A DNA stretch of 64,000 nt, taken from assembly GCA_963748295.1 (NCBI GenBank), contig CAVVIH010000004.1, forward strand, positions 1 through 64,000, read 5' to 3'. This DNA comes from CAVVIH01 sp963748295. GTDB lineage: Bacteria > Acidobacteriota > Vicinamibacteria > Vicinamibacterales > 2-12-FULL-66-21. Both the position numbers and the translations under genes were made by a program. Shown one piece after another: positions 45,540 to 53,049 of the stretch. A model generated the notes under the pieces. The model had not been told where the DNA came from. It worked only from the letters and a program-made list of their open reading frames with translations, and searched no databases. Numbering within the stretch: position 1 is the stretch's first letter; the number at the start of each line of letters is the position of its first letter.

Positions 45540-46978
45540 CGGCGCGACCGATCTCGTCTTCCGTCAGACACGCGAAACCGAGGCGCGCACCAGGTGCAGG
45601 CGCACCGTTCAGCGTAAACGCGCCGCCCGCGTCGAACACCACGCCGCGGTCTCGAGCCGCGCGCGCCCACTGGGCCATCAGCCGAGTCGAGCGCGTGCGC
45701 ACCCAGATCGCAGTACCGCCCGAAGGTTCGCGGAAGGTGAGGAAATCACCGAGCTGCGAGCGAAGCGCTGCCGCAAGCGTGTCGAGGCGTGCGCGATACG
45801 CGCGGCGCATCTTGCGGACGTGGCGCTGGATCAACCCGTCCTCGAGCATCTGCGCGATCGCACTCTCGAGCACGTGATCGCCCTGCAGATCGACGAACGA
45901 GCGGTAGGCGACGAGCTGCTCGATCAGGTCCGACGGCGCGGCAACGAAGCCAATCCTGAGGCCCGGCGCCAGCACCTTCGAGAGCGTGCCGACATATGCC
46001 ACCACGCCCGCTCGATCGATGCTGGCGATCGGCAGGACGGGCTTGCCGCTGTAGTGAAACTCGTAATCGTAATCGTCTTCGATCACGGCAAAGCGCTCCT
46101 GCGCCGCCAGGTCCAGGAGCTCCAGCCGGCGCGGACCGGATAACGTGACGGTGGTCGGAAACTGATGATGCGGCGTCACGTAGACGGCGCGGATCCGGCG
46201 TCTTGCAATCAACTGACGCAACGCGCGGACGTCCAGGCCGCGATCGTCGACGTGCACGGGCAGGACCTCGGCGCCGGCAAGCCTGAATGCCTCCCACGCC
46301 GGCCTGTACCCGGGATGTTCGACGGCGACGGCATCGCCGGGGCGAATCAGCGCCCGCGCCAGCAGCGTCAGCGCCATCTGGCTGCCACGCGTCACCATGA
46401 TCGACGCGGGGTCGATGGCCAGGCCCCGCGTGAGTGAGAGCATGAGCGCGAGTTGCTGTCGAAGGTGAGGCAACCCTGCTGGATGGTTGTACGACAGCAA
46501 TTGGCGCCCGCGCTTGCCGATCGAGCGGCGATAGTAGCGACCGATCAGTTCTGCGGGCAACAGGCGGACATCCGGGCGCGTGCCTGACATGAGAAGCGCG
46601 CCCGCCCCTGCGTCGCGCGGGAGCTCGGGAAGCGGCGCGCTCCGCCAACTCCAGGGCGAATCGCGACGGCGAGGCTCGACGAGATCGCTCGGTGTCGCGC
46701 CGGCGACTGACCGGTGCGTCCGGCATGCCGTCAGCGACGAACGTTCCCGACGCCCTCCTGCACACGAGCCAGCCCTCGGCAACGAGATCGTCGATCGCCG
46801 TGACAACCGTCTGCCGATGAACCTTCAGCATTCCCGCTAGCGTTCGTGACCCCGGCAGCCGATCGCCGGGGCGAAGCCGCCCGCGCTGGATGTCCGCCGA
46901 CAGGGCTGCCGCAATCTGCTGTGCGAGAGACCGCCCAGGCGTCCGGTCCAGGTCGAGCGCAAGGATCCACGTGGCCAC
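45481..46978 (-). CDS. MocR/PdxR-family regulator (GntR helix-turn-helix plus aminotransferase domain), one frameshift
   Basis: The ATG at 46978 starts MATWILALDLDRTPGRSLAQ and a GntR winged helix (RLRPGDRLPGSRTLAGMLKV, HRQTVVTAIDDLVAEGWLV). Near 46640-46650 the sense changes frame (PLPELPRDAGAGALLMSGTR) into a fold-type I aminotransferase domain: SYNHPAGLPHLRQQLA, VEHPGYRPAWEAFRLAGAEV, FAVIEDDYDYEFHYSG and the PLP lysine in GTLSKVLAPGLRIGF. Joined length is about 498 residues. Such regulators sense PLP or an amine and act on a divergent gene, here the NIPSNAP-type gene. The intergenic DNA holds repeated ACTGGCC elements. Confidence 0.87.
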
Positions 46979-46992
46979 TGTTCAGGCACTCC

Positions 46993-47068
46993 AACTGGCC
47001 TGACAAGAATACTTGATCAAGACAAGACTGATGGGCCAGCTGGCCGGATCGATTTGTCGGAACTGGCC
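46993..47068. promoter_or_regulatory. Repeated elements in the MocR/NIPSNAP divergent promoter region
   Basis: AACTGGCC occurs at 46993-47000 and again at 47061-47068, with a perfect palindrome GGCCAGCTGGCC at 47034-47045 between them. TTGATCAA lies at 47013-47020. MocR-type proteins typically bind such spaced repeats, so these are candidate operator half-sites. Confidence 0.4.
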
Positions 47069-47107
47069 CGTGGCGTCCGGCCATGGATCGATTACGGTCA
47101 TGGGTAT

Positions 47108-48343
47108 ATGCGCTCAGTTGCCGCGTTGCTCGCGTGCGCGATCGGAGTCTCGATGAACGCCGGAGTCTCCACCCCTCGCCACTGCTGTCCAGTGATCGAA
47201 CTGCGGCAGTACACGGTCAAGCCTGGTCAACGCGACGTGCTGATCGATCTGTTCGACCGCCGTTTCATCGAATCGCAGGAAGCACTGGGAATGACCATCG
47301 TCGGGCAGTTCCGCGATCGGCGGCGTCCGGATCGATTCGTCTGGATCCGTGGCTTTCCCGACATGGCGAGCCGCCATCAGGCGCTCGAGCGTTTCTACGG
47401 AGGCCCGGTGTGGGCGGCACACAAGACGGCCGCGAACGCCACAATGCTGGACGTCAGTGACGTGCTGTTACTCCGGCCCGTGCGGCCCGACGGAGGGTTC
47501 GCGCTCGACGGCGATCGGACGACACCCGGAACGCGGCCGCGCAATCCGACGACCGTGCTGGCAGCAGTCTATGCGCTGCCGAAGCAGGCGGACGATTCGC
47601 TGGTGTCGCAGTTCGAGGGCGAAGTTGCGCCACGCCTGCAGACCCGTGGGGTAACGCTCAAAGGCCTATTCATGACAGAACCGGCGCCGAACACGTTCAC
47701 ACGGCTGCCGGTGCGGGAAGGTGAACACGTATTGATATGGATAGGAACTATGGACGGCTCTCCTGAACGCCTCGAATCGATCGCCGCCGACAGCACGCTC
47801 GCCGGCCATGTGCCAGCTGTTCTGGATCTCGAACCGACGTCACGTTCGATGCTTGGCGACGGTGTCCAGGCCGCACGCGCGAGCAAGCACGATTTCGACT
47901 TCCTGCACGGCTCGTGGAATGTGCATAACAGATACTTGAAGGGACGAATGCAGCGGTCAACCGAATGGGTTGAATTCGACGCGCACTCAGACGTGCAGCC
48001 GCTGCTCGACGGCCTCGGTCAGCTCGATCGGTATCGAGCCGTTCGCGACGGCAGCGCCATCGAAGGCGTCACCCTCCGCCTGTTCAATCCGGCGACCGGC
48101 GAATGGGCATTGCACTGGGCGGACACCGTGAATCCAGGTGTTCTGTTGCCGCCGATGGTGGGGAGGTTCGCCGGCGATGTGGGTGAGTTCTTTGGCGACG
48201 AGTTCGTCGACGGCAAGAAGGTTCTGTGCCGTTTCTTCTGGACGCGCGCGAACCCGGACTCCCCGCGCTGGGAACAGGCGTTCTCGGACGATGGAGGAAA
48301 GACGTGGGAGACGAACTGGATCATGACGTTTACGCGACGATGA
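47108..48343 (+). CDS. Exported NIPSNAP-domain protein with C-terminal DUF1579-like region
   Basis: A protein of about 411 residues starting at the ATG at 47108 with a hydrophobic leader (MRSVAALLACAIGVSMNAG). Two NIPSNAP-like ferredoxin-fold units follow: PVIELRQYTVKPGQRDVLID with TIVGQFRDRRRPDRFVWIRG, then a weaker one including VLAAVYALPKQADDSLV and EHVLIWIGTMDGSPERLESI. The last ~140 residues (KHDFDFLHGSWNVHNRYLKG, LRLFNPATGEWALHWADTV, RWEQAFSDDGGKTWETNWIM) resemble a DUF1579-type lipocalin-like barrel. It diverges from the MocR regulator and is its likely target. The biochemical role is unknown. Confidence 0.82.
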   Translation: MRSVAALLACAIGVSMNAGVSTPRHCCPVIELRQYTVKPGQRDVLIDLFDRRFIESQEALGMTIVGQFRDRRRPDRFVWIRGFPDMASRHQALERFYGGPVWAAHKTAANATMLDVSDVLLLRPVRPDGGFALDGDRTTPGTRPRNPTTVLAAVYALPKQADDSLVSQFEGEVAPRLQTRGVTLKGLFMTEPAPNTFTRLPVREGEHVLIWIGTMDGSPERLESIAADSTLAGHVPAVLDLEPTSRSMLGDGVQAARASKHDFDFLHGSWNVHNRYLKGRMQRSTEWVEFDAHSDVQPLLDGLGQLDRYRAVRDGSAIEGVTLRLFNPATGEWALHWADTVNPGVLLPPMVGRFAGDVGEFFGDEFVDGKKVLCRFFWTRANPDSPRWEQAFSDDGGKTWETNWIMTFTRR

Positions 48344-48388
48344 GCAGCCCGTCGTTAGCAGTCTGATGCGCCACCTTGCAGCCGCAGT

Positions 48389-48751
48389 TCAGTGCTGTTC
48401 AATAGCGACCGCATAAAGCGGCGCGCGCATGGCGCGAATGAACAACGCCTGATGTTCGACGTAGTGCAGCGAATTGGCCATGAGAATGCCGTCGAGATCG
48501 GCGAATGGCCACGGCTGCCTCATGAAATCGCCGCGGTGCGTCGTGATCGTCACACCGTTGTGTGTAGAAGGAATCCTTCGAAGCGCCGAGCCGTCGACAT
48601 CCATGGCGTGGAGGATGCTTCCGGGGGCCAGCAGGTCGGCAAGCGCCAGCGTGAACGTGCCATCGCCGCATCCGAGATCCGCCCAGATCGTCGGCACTGA
48701 CGCTTCGACACCGCTGTCGGCGAGCATGTCAATCGCGTCGCGCAGCCGCAT
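48389..48751 (-). CDS. Class I SAM-dependent methyltransferase, C-terminally truncated
   Basis: A 120-residue frame from the ATG at 48751. It carries the SAM-binding motif IWADLGCGDGTFTLALADLL, motif II in ILHAMDVDGSALRRI, and the post-motif DLDGILMANSLHYVEHQALF. It stops shortly afterwards (YAVAIEQH), before the final strands seen in full-length relatives. No continuation is found in other frames within the remaining 45 bp before the NIPSNAP gene end, so it looks like a real 3' truncation. It is probably non-functional. Confidence 0.6.
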   Translation of the reverse strand: MRLRDAIDMLADSGVEASVPTIWADLGCGDGTFTLALADLLAPGSILHAMDVDGSALRRIPSTHNGVTITTHRGDFMRQPWPFADLDGILMANSLHYVEHQALFIRAMRAPLYAVAIEQH

Positions 48752-48864
48752 CGACGCATCATAGCAATGCGACGTCCCCTCCCAGCAGCTGACCTTGCCC
48801 TCCTAATCGGCGTTCGCTACGTTTGAGGAGATCGTCAACGGCCGACGCTGGCACGAGGTGCAGC

Positions 48865-49212
48865 ATGAAGGAAGTAATGATCAGTCCAGAAGGACGCTCC
48901 GATTATGGCCTCTACCGACATGCCGATCCCGGCGGACCCGAGCCAACATCCGTCATCGGAGTCTCGTGCTTCGTCATCGCCCCGCCGTTCCGACGGCACG
49001 GGATAGCGTCGGCACTGCTCGATCGCGTGATCGCGGACGCCCCGACGCGGGGTGCAGCGTGGATCGAGGGGTATCCCCTCAACCAACCCGAAGAGAGCGA
49101 CGCAGGCCATTTCCGCGGCCCGCGCTGCATGTACGACGCACGCGGATTCGAGCCGATCGAGGTGCGGCAACGTGACACCGTGGTGCGCCTGTCGGCCGTT
49201 CCCACTCGATGA
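48865..49212 (+). CDS. GNAT acetyltransferase C-terminal part, probably N-terminally truncated
   Basis: A frame of 115 residues from ATG 48865. It contains the acetyl-CoA-binding core (IGVSCFVIAPPFRRHGIASA with the RxxGxA loop, LLDRVIADAPTRGAAWIEGY) and the end of the fold (PRCMYDARGFEPIEVRQRDT). The first strands and helix of a GNAT domain are missing or replaced by an unmatched start (MKEVMISPEGRSDYGLYRHA). Together with the truncated methyltransferase next to it, this suggests a rearranged spot. Confidence 0.6.
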   Translation: MKEVMISPEGRSDYGLYRHADPGGPEPTSVIGVSCFVIAPPFRRHGIASALLDRVIADAPTRGAAWIEGYPLNQPEESDAGHFRGPRCMYDARGFEPIEVRQRDTVVRLSAVPTR

Positions 49213-49255
49213 CCCGTCACCCGGCCGCTAATGCTGCGCTTGCCATGCCAGCATG

Positions 49256-49273
49256 AGATGATATATATCATCT
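49256..49273. promoter_or_regulatory. TetR operator, site 1
   Basis: AGATGATATATATCATCT is a perfect 18-bp palindrome 14 bp upstream of the tetR start at 49288. Its arms (AGATGA/TCATCT) recur at 49887-49904 with the same 6-bp spacing. The AT-rich centre may overlap the tetR promoter. Confidence 0.72.
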
Positions 49274-49287
49274 GAAGCAAGGGGTCC

Positions 49288-49869
49288 ATGCGTTATCCCA
49301 CCGATCACAAGCAGCGAACACGCGAGCGCATCGTCCGCGCCGCCTCCCGCCGATTTCGCAGCCGCGGAACCGAAGGCGCGGGCATCGCCGACCTGATGCG
49401 CGATCTCCACCTGACGCACGGCGGCTTCTATCGGCACTTTGGCAGCAAGGAGGGACTCGTCGTCGAAGCGTTCGAGGCGGCCCTGAAGGAGTCCGGCGAC
49501 CGCGCCGCCGCGGCAATCGAGAAGGCACCGGCAGGCGGCGAGCTGCAGGCGCTGATCGATGCCTATCTGGACCCGCGGCACTGTGACGACATCGCGGGCG
49601 GATGCCCGGTCGCCGCGTTGGCGTCCGAGATCGCGCGTCGGCCGAAAGCATCGCGCGGTCCGTTTCAGCAGGCCTTGCGTACGCACATCCGCCGAATGGA
49701 GCAGTACATACCCGGCCAAACGGAGGAGGAGCGGCGACAGAAGACGATTGCGCTTTTCACGGGGATGGCGGGCACGCTGACGGTCGCTCGGGCATTCACG
49801 GACGAGCAGGACCGGAGGGCCATTCTCGACGGCGCGAGGAAGTTCTATCACGCGGCATTGAAGAGGTGA
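49288..49869 (+). CDS. TetR-family transcriptional repressor
   Basis: A 193-residue regulator. The helix-turn-helix is RERIVRAASRRFRSRGTEGA then IADLMRDLHLTHGGFYRHFG. The ligand domain contains DDIAGGCPVAALASEIARRP and QKTIALFTGMAGTLTVARAF, of the type common in repressors controlling small oxidoreductase or efflux genes. It is flanked by two matching AGATGA-N6-TCATCT sites: one upstream of itself and one between it and the DUF899 gene. It is therefore probably autoregulated and represses the downstream genes. Confidence 0.93.
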   Translation: MRYPTDHKQRTRERIVRAASRRFRSRGTEGAGIADLMRDLHLTHGGFYRHFGSKEGLVVEAFEAALKESGDRAAAAIEKAPAGGELQALIDAYLDPRHCDDIAGGCPVAALASEIARRPKASRGPFQQALRTHIRRMEQYIPGQTEEERRQKTIALFTGMAGTLTVARAFTDEQDRRAILDGARKFYHAALKR

Positions 49870-49886
49870 TTTTTTTGTGCTCTATA

Positions 49887-49904
49887 AGATGACAAACATC
49901 ATCT
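49887..49904. promoter_or_regulatory. TetR operator, site 2
   Basis: AGATGA-CAAACA-TCATCT has arms identical to site 1 and lies 154 bp upstream of the DUF899 start. It would place the DUF899/DUF2182/hydrolase genes under the same repressor. Confidence 0.7.
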
Positions 49905-50057
49905 TTCGAGCGAACCCGGATCGCGTTGAACCCGTCATCCATTAGAGAGGCGTGGCGCAAGGACGGGCGGTGTCGAACTGACCGGGCCCCGTTCGACTAG
50001 AGGGTAGACGCCCACGGACGGGTGAACGATAGCGACGCCTGATGAAGGGAGAGAGAA

Positions 50058-50882
50058 ATGGGCACGAACAAAGAGAGAGAGATAGGGAGAACCGGAAGAG
50101 GTCGTCTTCCAATGAACGCGCCCCCGGTCGTGTCGGCGCAGGAGTGGGAAGCCGCGCGCCAGCAGCTCCTCGTGAAGGAGAAGGCATTGACGCGCGCCCG
50201 TGACGCGCTGGCCGCCGAGCGTCGGCGGATGCCGTGGGTGGCCGTGGAAAAGTCGTACGAGTTCGACGGCCCCAGGGGCAAGGCGAGCCTGCTCGAGCTG
50301 TTCGACGGCCGCCGCCAGCTGATTCTTTACCGCGCCTTCTTCGAGCCCGGCGTGTTCGGCTGGCCCGAACATGCCTGCCGCGGCTGCTCGTTCCTGGCCG
50401 ACCAGGTCGCGCACGTCGCTCATCTGAACGCCCGCGACACCACGCTCGCGTTCGCCTCACGCGCGCCGCAGCCGGACATCGATCGTCTCAAGGCTCGGAT
50501 GGACTGGAAGATGCCTTGGTACACCATCAAGGACAGCTTCGACACCGACTTCGGCGTAGACGAGTGGCACGGTACCAACGCGTTCATTCGCGACGGCGAC
50601 AAGGTGTTCCGCACCTACTTCATCAACAACCGCGGCGACGAGCAGATGGGAAGCACCTGGAACTATCTCGACATCACCGCGCTCGGACGGCAGGAGGAGT
50701 GGGAGGACTCGCCGGAGGGCTATCCGCAGACCCCGCCGTACAAGTGGTGGAACTGGCATGACAACTACGACGCCGAGACCTCGCCTGACGCGAAGTGGGT
50801 CAAGGTGTCCGACGCCGGAGAAGCCGCATTCCGAAAGCGCGACGAGCGCAACACCGAAGACCTCGAGTCCGCCAAACGCTGA
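50058..50882 (+). CDS. DUF899-family thioredoxin-like protein
   Basis: A 274-residue protein starting at the ATG at 50058 with GGGAGAGAG upstream. Family features are VSAQEWEAARQQLLVKEKAL, MPWVAVEKSYEFDGPRGKAS, LLELFDGRRQLILYRAFFEP and EHACRGCSFLADQVAHVAHL (CxxC in the thioredoxin position). DWKMPWYTIKDSFDTDFGVD and TYFINNRGDEQMGSTWNYLD follow. It lies downstream of a TetR gene and its operators, and the DUF2182 gene follows about 48 bp later. It is probably cytosolic; the reaction is not established. Confidence 0.9.
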   Translation: MGTNKEREIGRTGRGRLPMNAPPVVSAQEWEAARQQLLVKEKALTRARDALAAERRRMPWVAVEKSYEFDGPRGKASLLELFDGRRQLILYRAFFEPGVFGWPEHACRGCSFLADQVAHVAHLNARDTTLAFASRAPQPDIDRLKARMDWKMPWYTIKDSFDTDFGVDEWHGTNAFIRDGDKVFRTYFINNRGDEQMGSTWNYLDITALGRQEEWEDSPEGYPQTPPYKWWNWHDNYDAETSPDAKWVKVSDAGEAAFRKRDERNTEDLESAKR

Positions 50883-50929
50883 CGGCGACGGACAGCACGA
50901 TTACAAGGTCTGAGGAAGGGGTAGTTGTC

Positions 50930-51694
50930 GTGTTCCTTGGCGTCTCTGCGGCGCTCTTTGCTGCGAGTGCGGCCGTAACAATCGTCTGGTGCACCTCCAT
51001 GTCGGCAATGGGCGGGATGCCGATGCCCGGCGGCTGGACGATGTCGATGGCGTGGATGCGGATGCCGGAACAGACGTGGCCCGGCGCTGCGGCGTCGTTC
51101 CTCGCCATGTGGGTCGTGATGATGGTGGCGATGATGCTGCCGTCCCTGGTACCCATGCTGCAGCGTTACCGACAAGCCGTCGGCAGGCGAGGCGAGACGC
51201 GTCTGAGCGCGCTGACAGCCATTGTGGGGGCGGGCTACTTTCTCGTCTGGACCGCTTTCGGAATGGCCGTCTTTCCACTTGGCGTCGCGCTCGCAACCAT
51301 CGAGATGCAGCAACCGGTGCTGGCGCGCGCCGTACCGATGGCGGTCGCCCTCGTGGTGCTGATCGCCGGCGCGCTCCAGTTCACCGCGTGGAAGGCGCGT
51401 CATCTTGCCTGCTGCCGGGAGGAACCTGAGCGCGGCCACACTTTGCCGGCCGACGCCGGCACCGCCTGGCGACACGGCATGCGACTCGGACTCCACTGCA
51501 GCTACTGCTGTGCCGGTCTGATGGCGATCCTCCTGGCCATCGGGGTCATGGATCTTCGCGCGATGGCGGTGGTGACGGCGGCCATCACCGTCGAACGACT
51601 CGCACCGGCAGGTGAGCGCGTCGCGCGAGCCATCGGAGCCGTTGTCGTGGTGGCAGGGGTGGTTCTGATCGCACGAGCCGCGAGTTTTGGATGA
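50930..51694 (+). CDS. DUF2182 integral membrane protein (predicted metal-binding)
   Basis: A protein of about 254 residues with six or seven helices. I place the start at the GTG at 50930 (AGGAAGGGG upstream); the exact start is uncertain because the frame is open further back. It shows the Met-rich loop MSAMGGMPMPGGWTMSMAWM and AMWVVMMVAMMLPSLVPMLQ, then ARHLACCREEP and GLHCSYCCAGLMAILLAIGV with paired Cys. Both are typical of DUF2182, which is predicted to bind a metal. It overlaps the alpha/beta hydrolase start by 4 bp. Likely part of the TetR-controlled unit. Confidence 0.85.
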   Translation: MFLGVSAALFAASAAVTIVWCTSMSAMGGMPMPGGWTMSMAWMRMPEQTWPGAAASFLAMWVVMMVAMMLPSLVPMLQRYRQAVGRRGETRLSALTAIVGAGYFLVWTAFGMAVFPLGVALATIEMQQPVLARAVPMAVALVVLIAGALQFTAWKARHLACCREEPERGHTLPADAGTAWRHGMRLGLHCSYCCAGLMAILLAIGVMDLRAMAVVTAAITVERLAPAGERVARAIGAVVVVAGVVLIARAASFG

Positions 51695-52557
51695 TGGTCT
51701 ACCAAGAGACTTTCGTGCAGCGGGGTCAGCACCGGATCTATGTCCGGGACTACCCGGGAGAGGAACCGGCGATCGTTCTGATGCATGGGTTCCCGGACAA
51801 CCTGCACCTCTACGACCGTCTGGTTCCTCATCTCTCGCCACCGCGCCGTGTCATTGCCTTTGACTTTCTTGGATGGGGTGCTTCGGATAAACCTGCTGGC
51901 TATCCCTATACCGCGGACAATCAAACCGGTGATCTCGATGCGGTAATCACTCAACTGCGGCTTCAGCACGTCGTCCTAATTGCGCACGACGCTTCCGGGC
52001 CACCGGCGATTGACTGGGCTCTCGAGCATTCCACGCGCGTCGCTGTGCTGGTGTTGCTGAATACCTACTACTGTGCCATGCCGACGCTCCGCCCGCCGGA
52101 GGCAATCTGGCTGTTCTCGACACCCCTGGTCAGAAATATCGCACGACCTGTGTCGCAGATGTTCGGTAATTGGGTCTTCCGTCGCATGTATCGATGGCAG
52201 GTTGGCAGGTTTTTCAGAGACGCGGAGGTCAGAGATCAATTCCTGCCACAGCTCTATGAACAGTTCGACGCCACGCCAAGCGCTCGTCCTGCCTTCTTTC
52301 GCTTGAACGAAGATCTGTTGCCGACCATCCGATCACGCACAAGAATGCAGCTGAAGCTGGCAGAGTTCAGACGTCCGGTCCGGATCATCTTTGGTGACGC
52401 TGATCCTTACCTGAATGCAGGCGTCGCCCGGCGCTTCCATGAGCTCTTTCCCGGGTCTGAGCTGTTTCTCGTGGCAGGCGCTCGACACTTCGTCCAGATG
52501 GACGAACCTGCACAGGTGGCCCGGTTCATCCTTGCGGCCTTCCCGCAGACTCGGTGA
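51691..52557 (+). CDS. Alpha/beta hydrolase, haloalkane dehalogenase/epoxide hydrolase-like
   Basis: A 288-residue cytosolic hydrolase. The oxyanion region HGFPDN and the nucleophile elbow AHDASG place an aspartate, not a serine, at the nucleophile position. The acid is probably in IIFGDADPYLN and the catalytic His in ARHFVQMDEP. An Asp nucleophile fits dehalogenases or epoxide hydrolases. It starts inside the last codons of the DUF2182 gene, so the two are translationally coupled. Its end overlaps the converging globin gene by about 30 bp. Confidence 0.87.
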   Translation: MMVYQETFVQRGQHRIYVRDYPGEEPAIVLMHGFPDNLHLYDRLVPHLSPPRRVIAFDFLGWGASDKPAGYPYTADNQTGDLDAVITQLRLQHVVLIAHDASGPPAIDWALEHSTRVAVLVLLNTYYCAMPTLRPPEAIWLFSTPLVRNIARPVSQMFGNWVFRRMYRWQVGRFFRDAEVRDQFLPQLYEQFDATPSARPAFFRLNEDLLPTIRSRTRMQLKLAEFRRPVRIIFGDADPYLNAGVARRFHELFPGSELFLVAGARHFVQMDEPAQVARFILAAFPQTR

Positions 52558-52999
52558 TCCATCTCCCGATGCCCGCCGCCGGGGTGGCGTCGCGCGGACC
52601 GATGCCGCTCTCGATCGTCGCGGCGAGCGATTCATACGCGGCCGCCCAGGCGCTGCGCAGCTCGGGATTGAACGCGCTGCCGAGCGCTTTCTCGAGCGAC
52701 CACAACAGCGCCTTTACGGCAACCGGGTGGTGCATCGAACGCACGCGGGTGCGGGAGCTCAGCCCGAGCGACGCGACGATGTCGACGATGTGCGCCGGAC
52801 GCTCCACGCAATCGACCAGAATCGGAAGCAGACGGGCGAGCTGCTCGGCCTGTTCGCTGCAGGGGGACTGCACCAGGCATTTGACCGAAGGGTCGAGCTC
52901 GTTGAGCCGGATATAGAAAAGGAACGCTAAGTCGTTGGAAACGGGCTGGATCCGGTCGAAACTCGTTCGCATCTGCTGGATTTGCCGTTCGGTCATCAT
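52526..52999 (-). CDS. Globin-like protein, probable loss of proximal histidine
   Basis: A 157-residue protein of the single-domain bacterial globin type (MTERQIQQMRTSFDRIQPVS, LAFLFYIRLNELDPSVKCL, HPVAVKALLWSLEKALGSAF, RSAWAAAYESLAATI). Aligning by eye to the canonical globin at 55796-56245, its LGRQHAGYGV segment corresponds here to LGLSSRTRVR, so the F8 heme-ligating His appears replaced by Ser. A nearby MHHP supplies other His. It may not bind heme normally. It converges on the alpha/beta hydrolase and lies 50 bp upstream of the NDH-2 stop, with the same orientation as NDH-2. Confidence 0.75.
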   Translation of the reverse strand: MMTERQIQQMRTSFDRIQPVSNDLAFLFYIRLNELDPSVKCLVQSPCSEQAEQLARLLPILVDCVERPAHIVDIVASLGLSSRTRVRSMHHPVAVKALLWSLEKALGSAFNPELRSAWAAAYESLAATIESGIGPRDATPAAGIGRWITESAGRPQG

Positions 53000-53049
53000 T
53001 TGCGCACCGTCCTCTTACCGACACGGGCGCAAAGCGGCAGCGAAAACGA

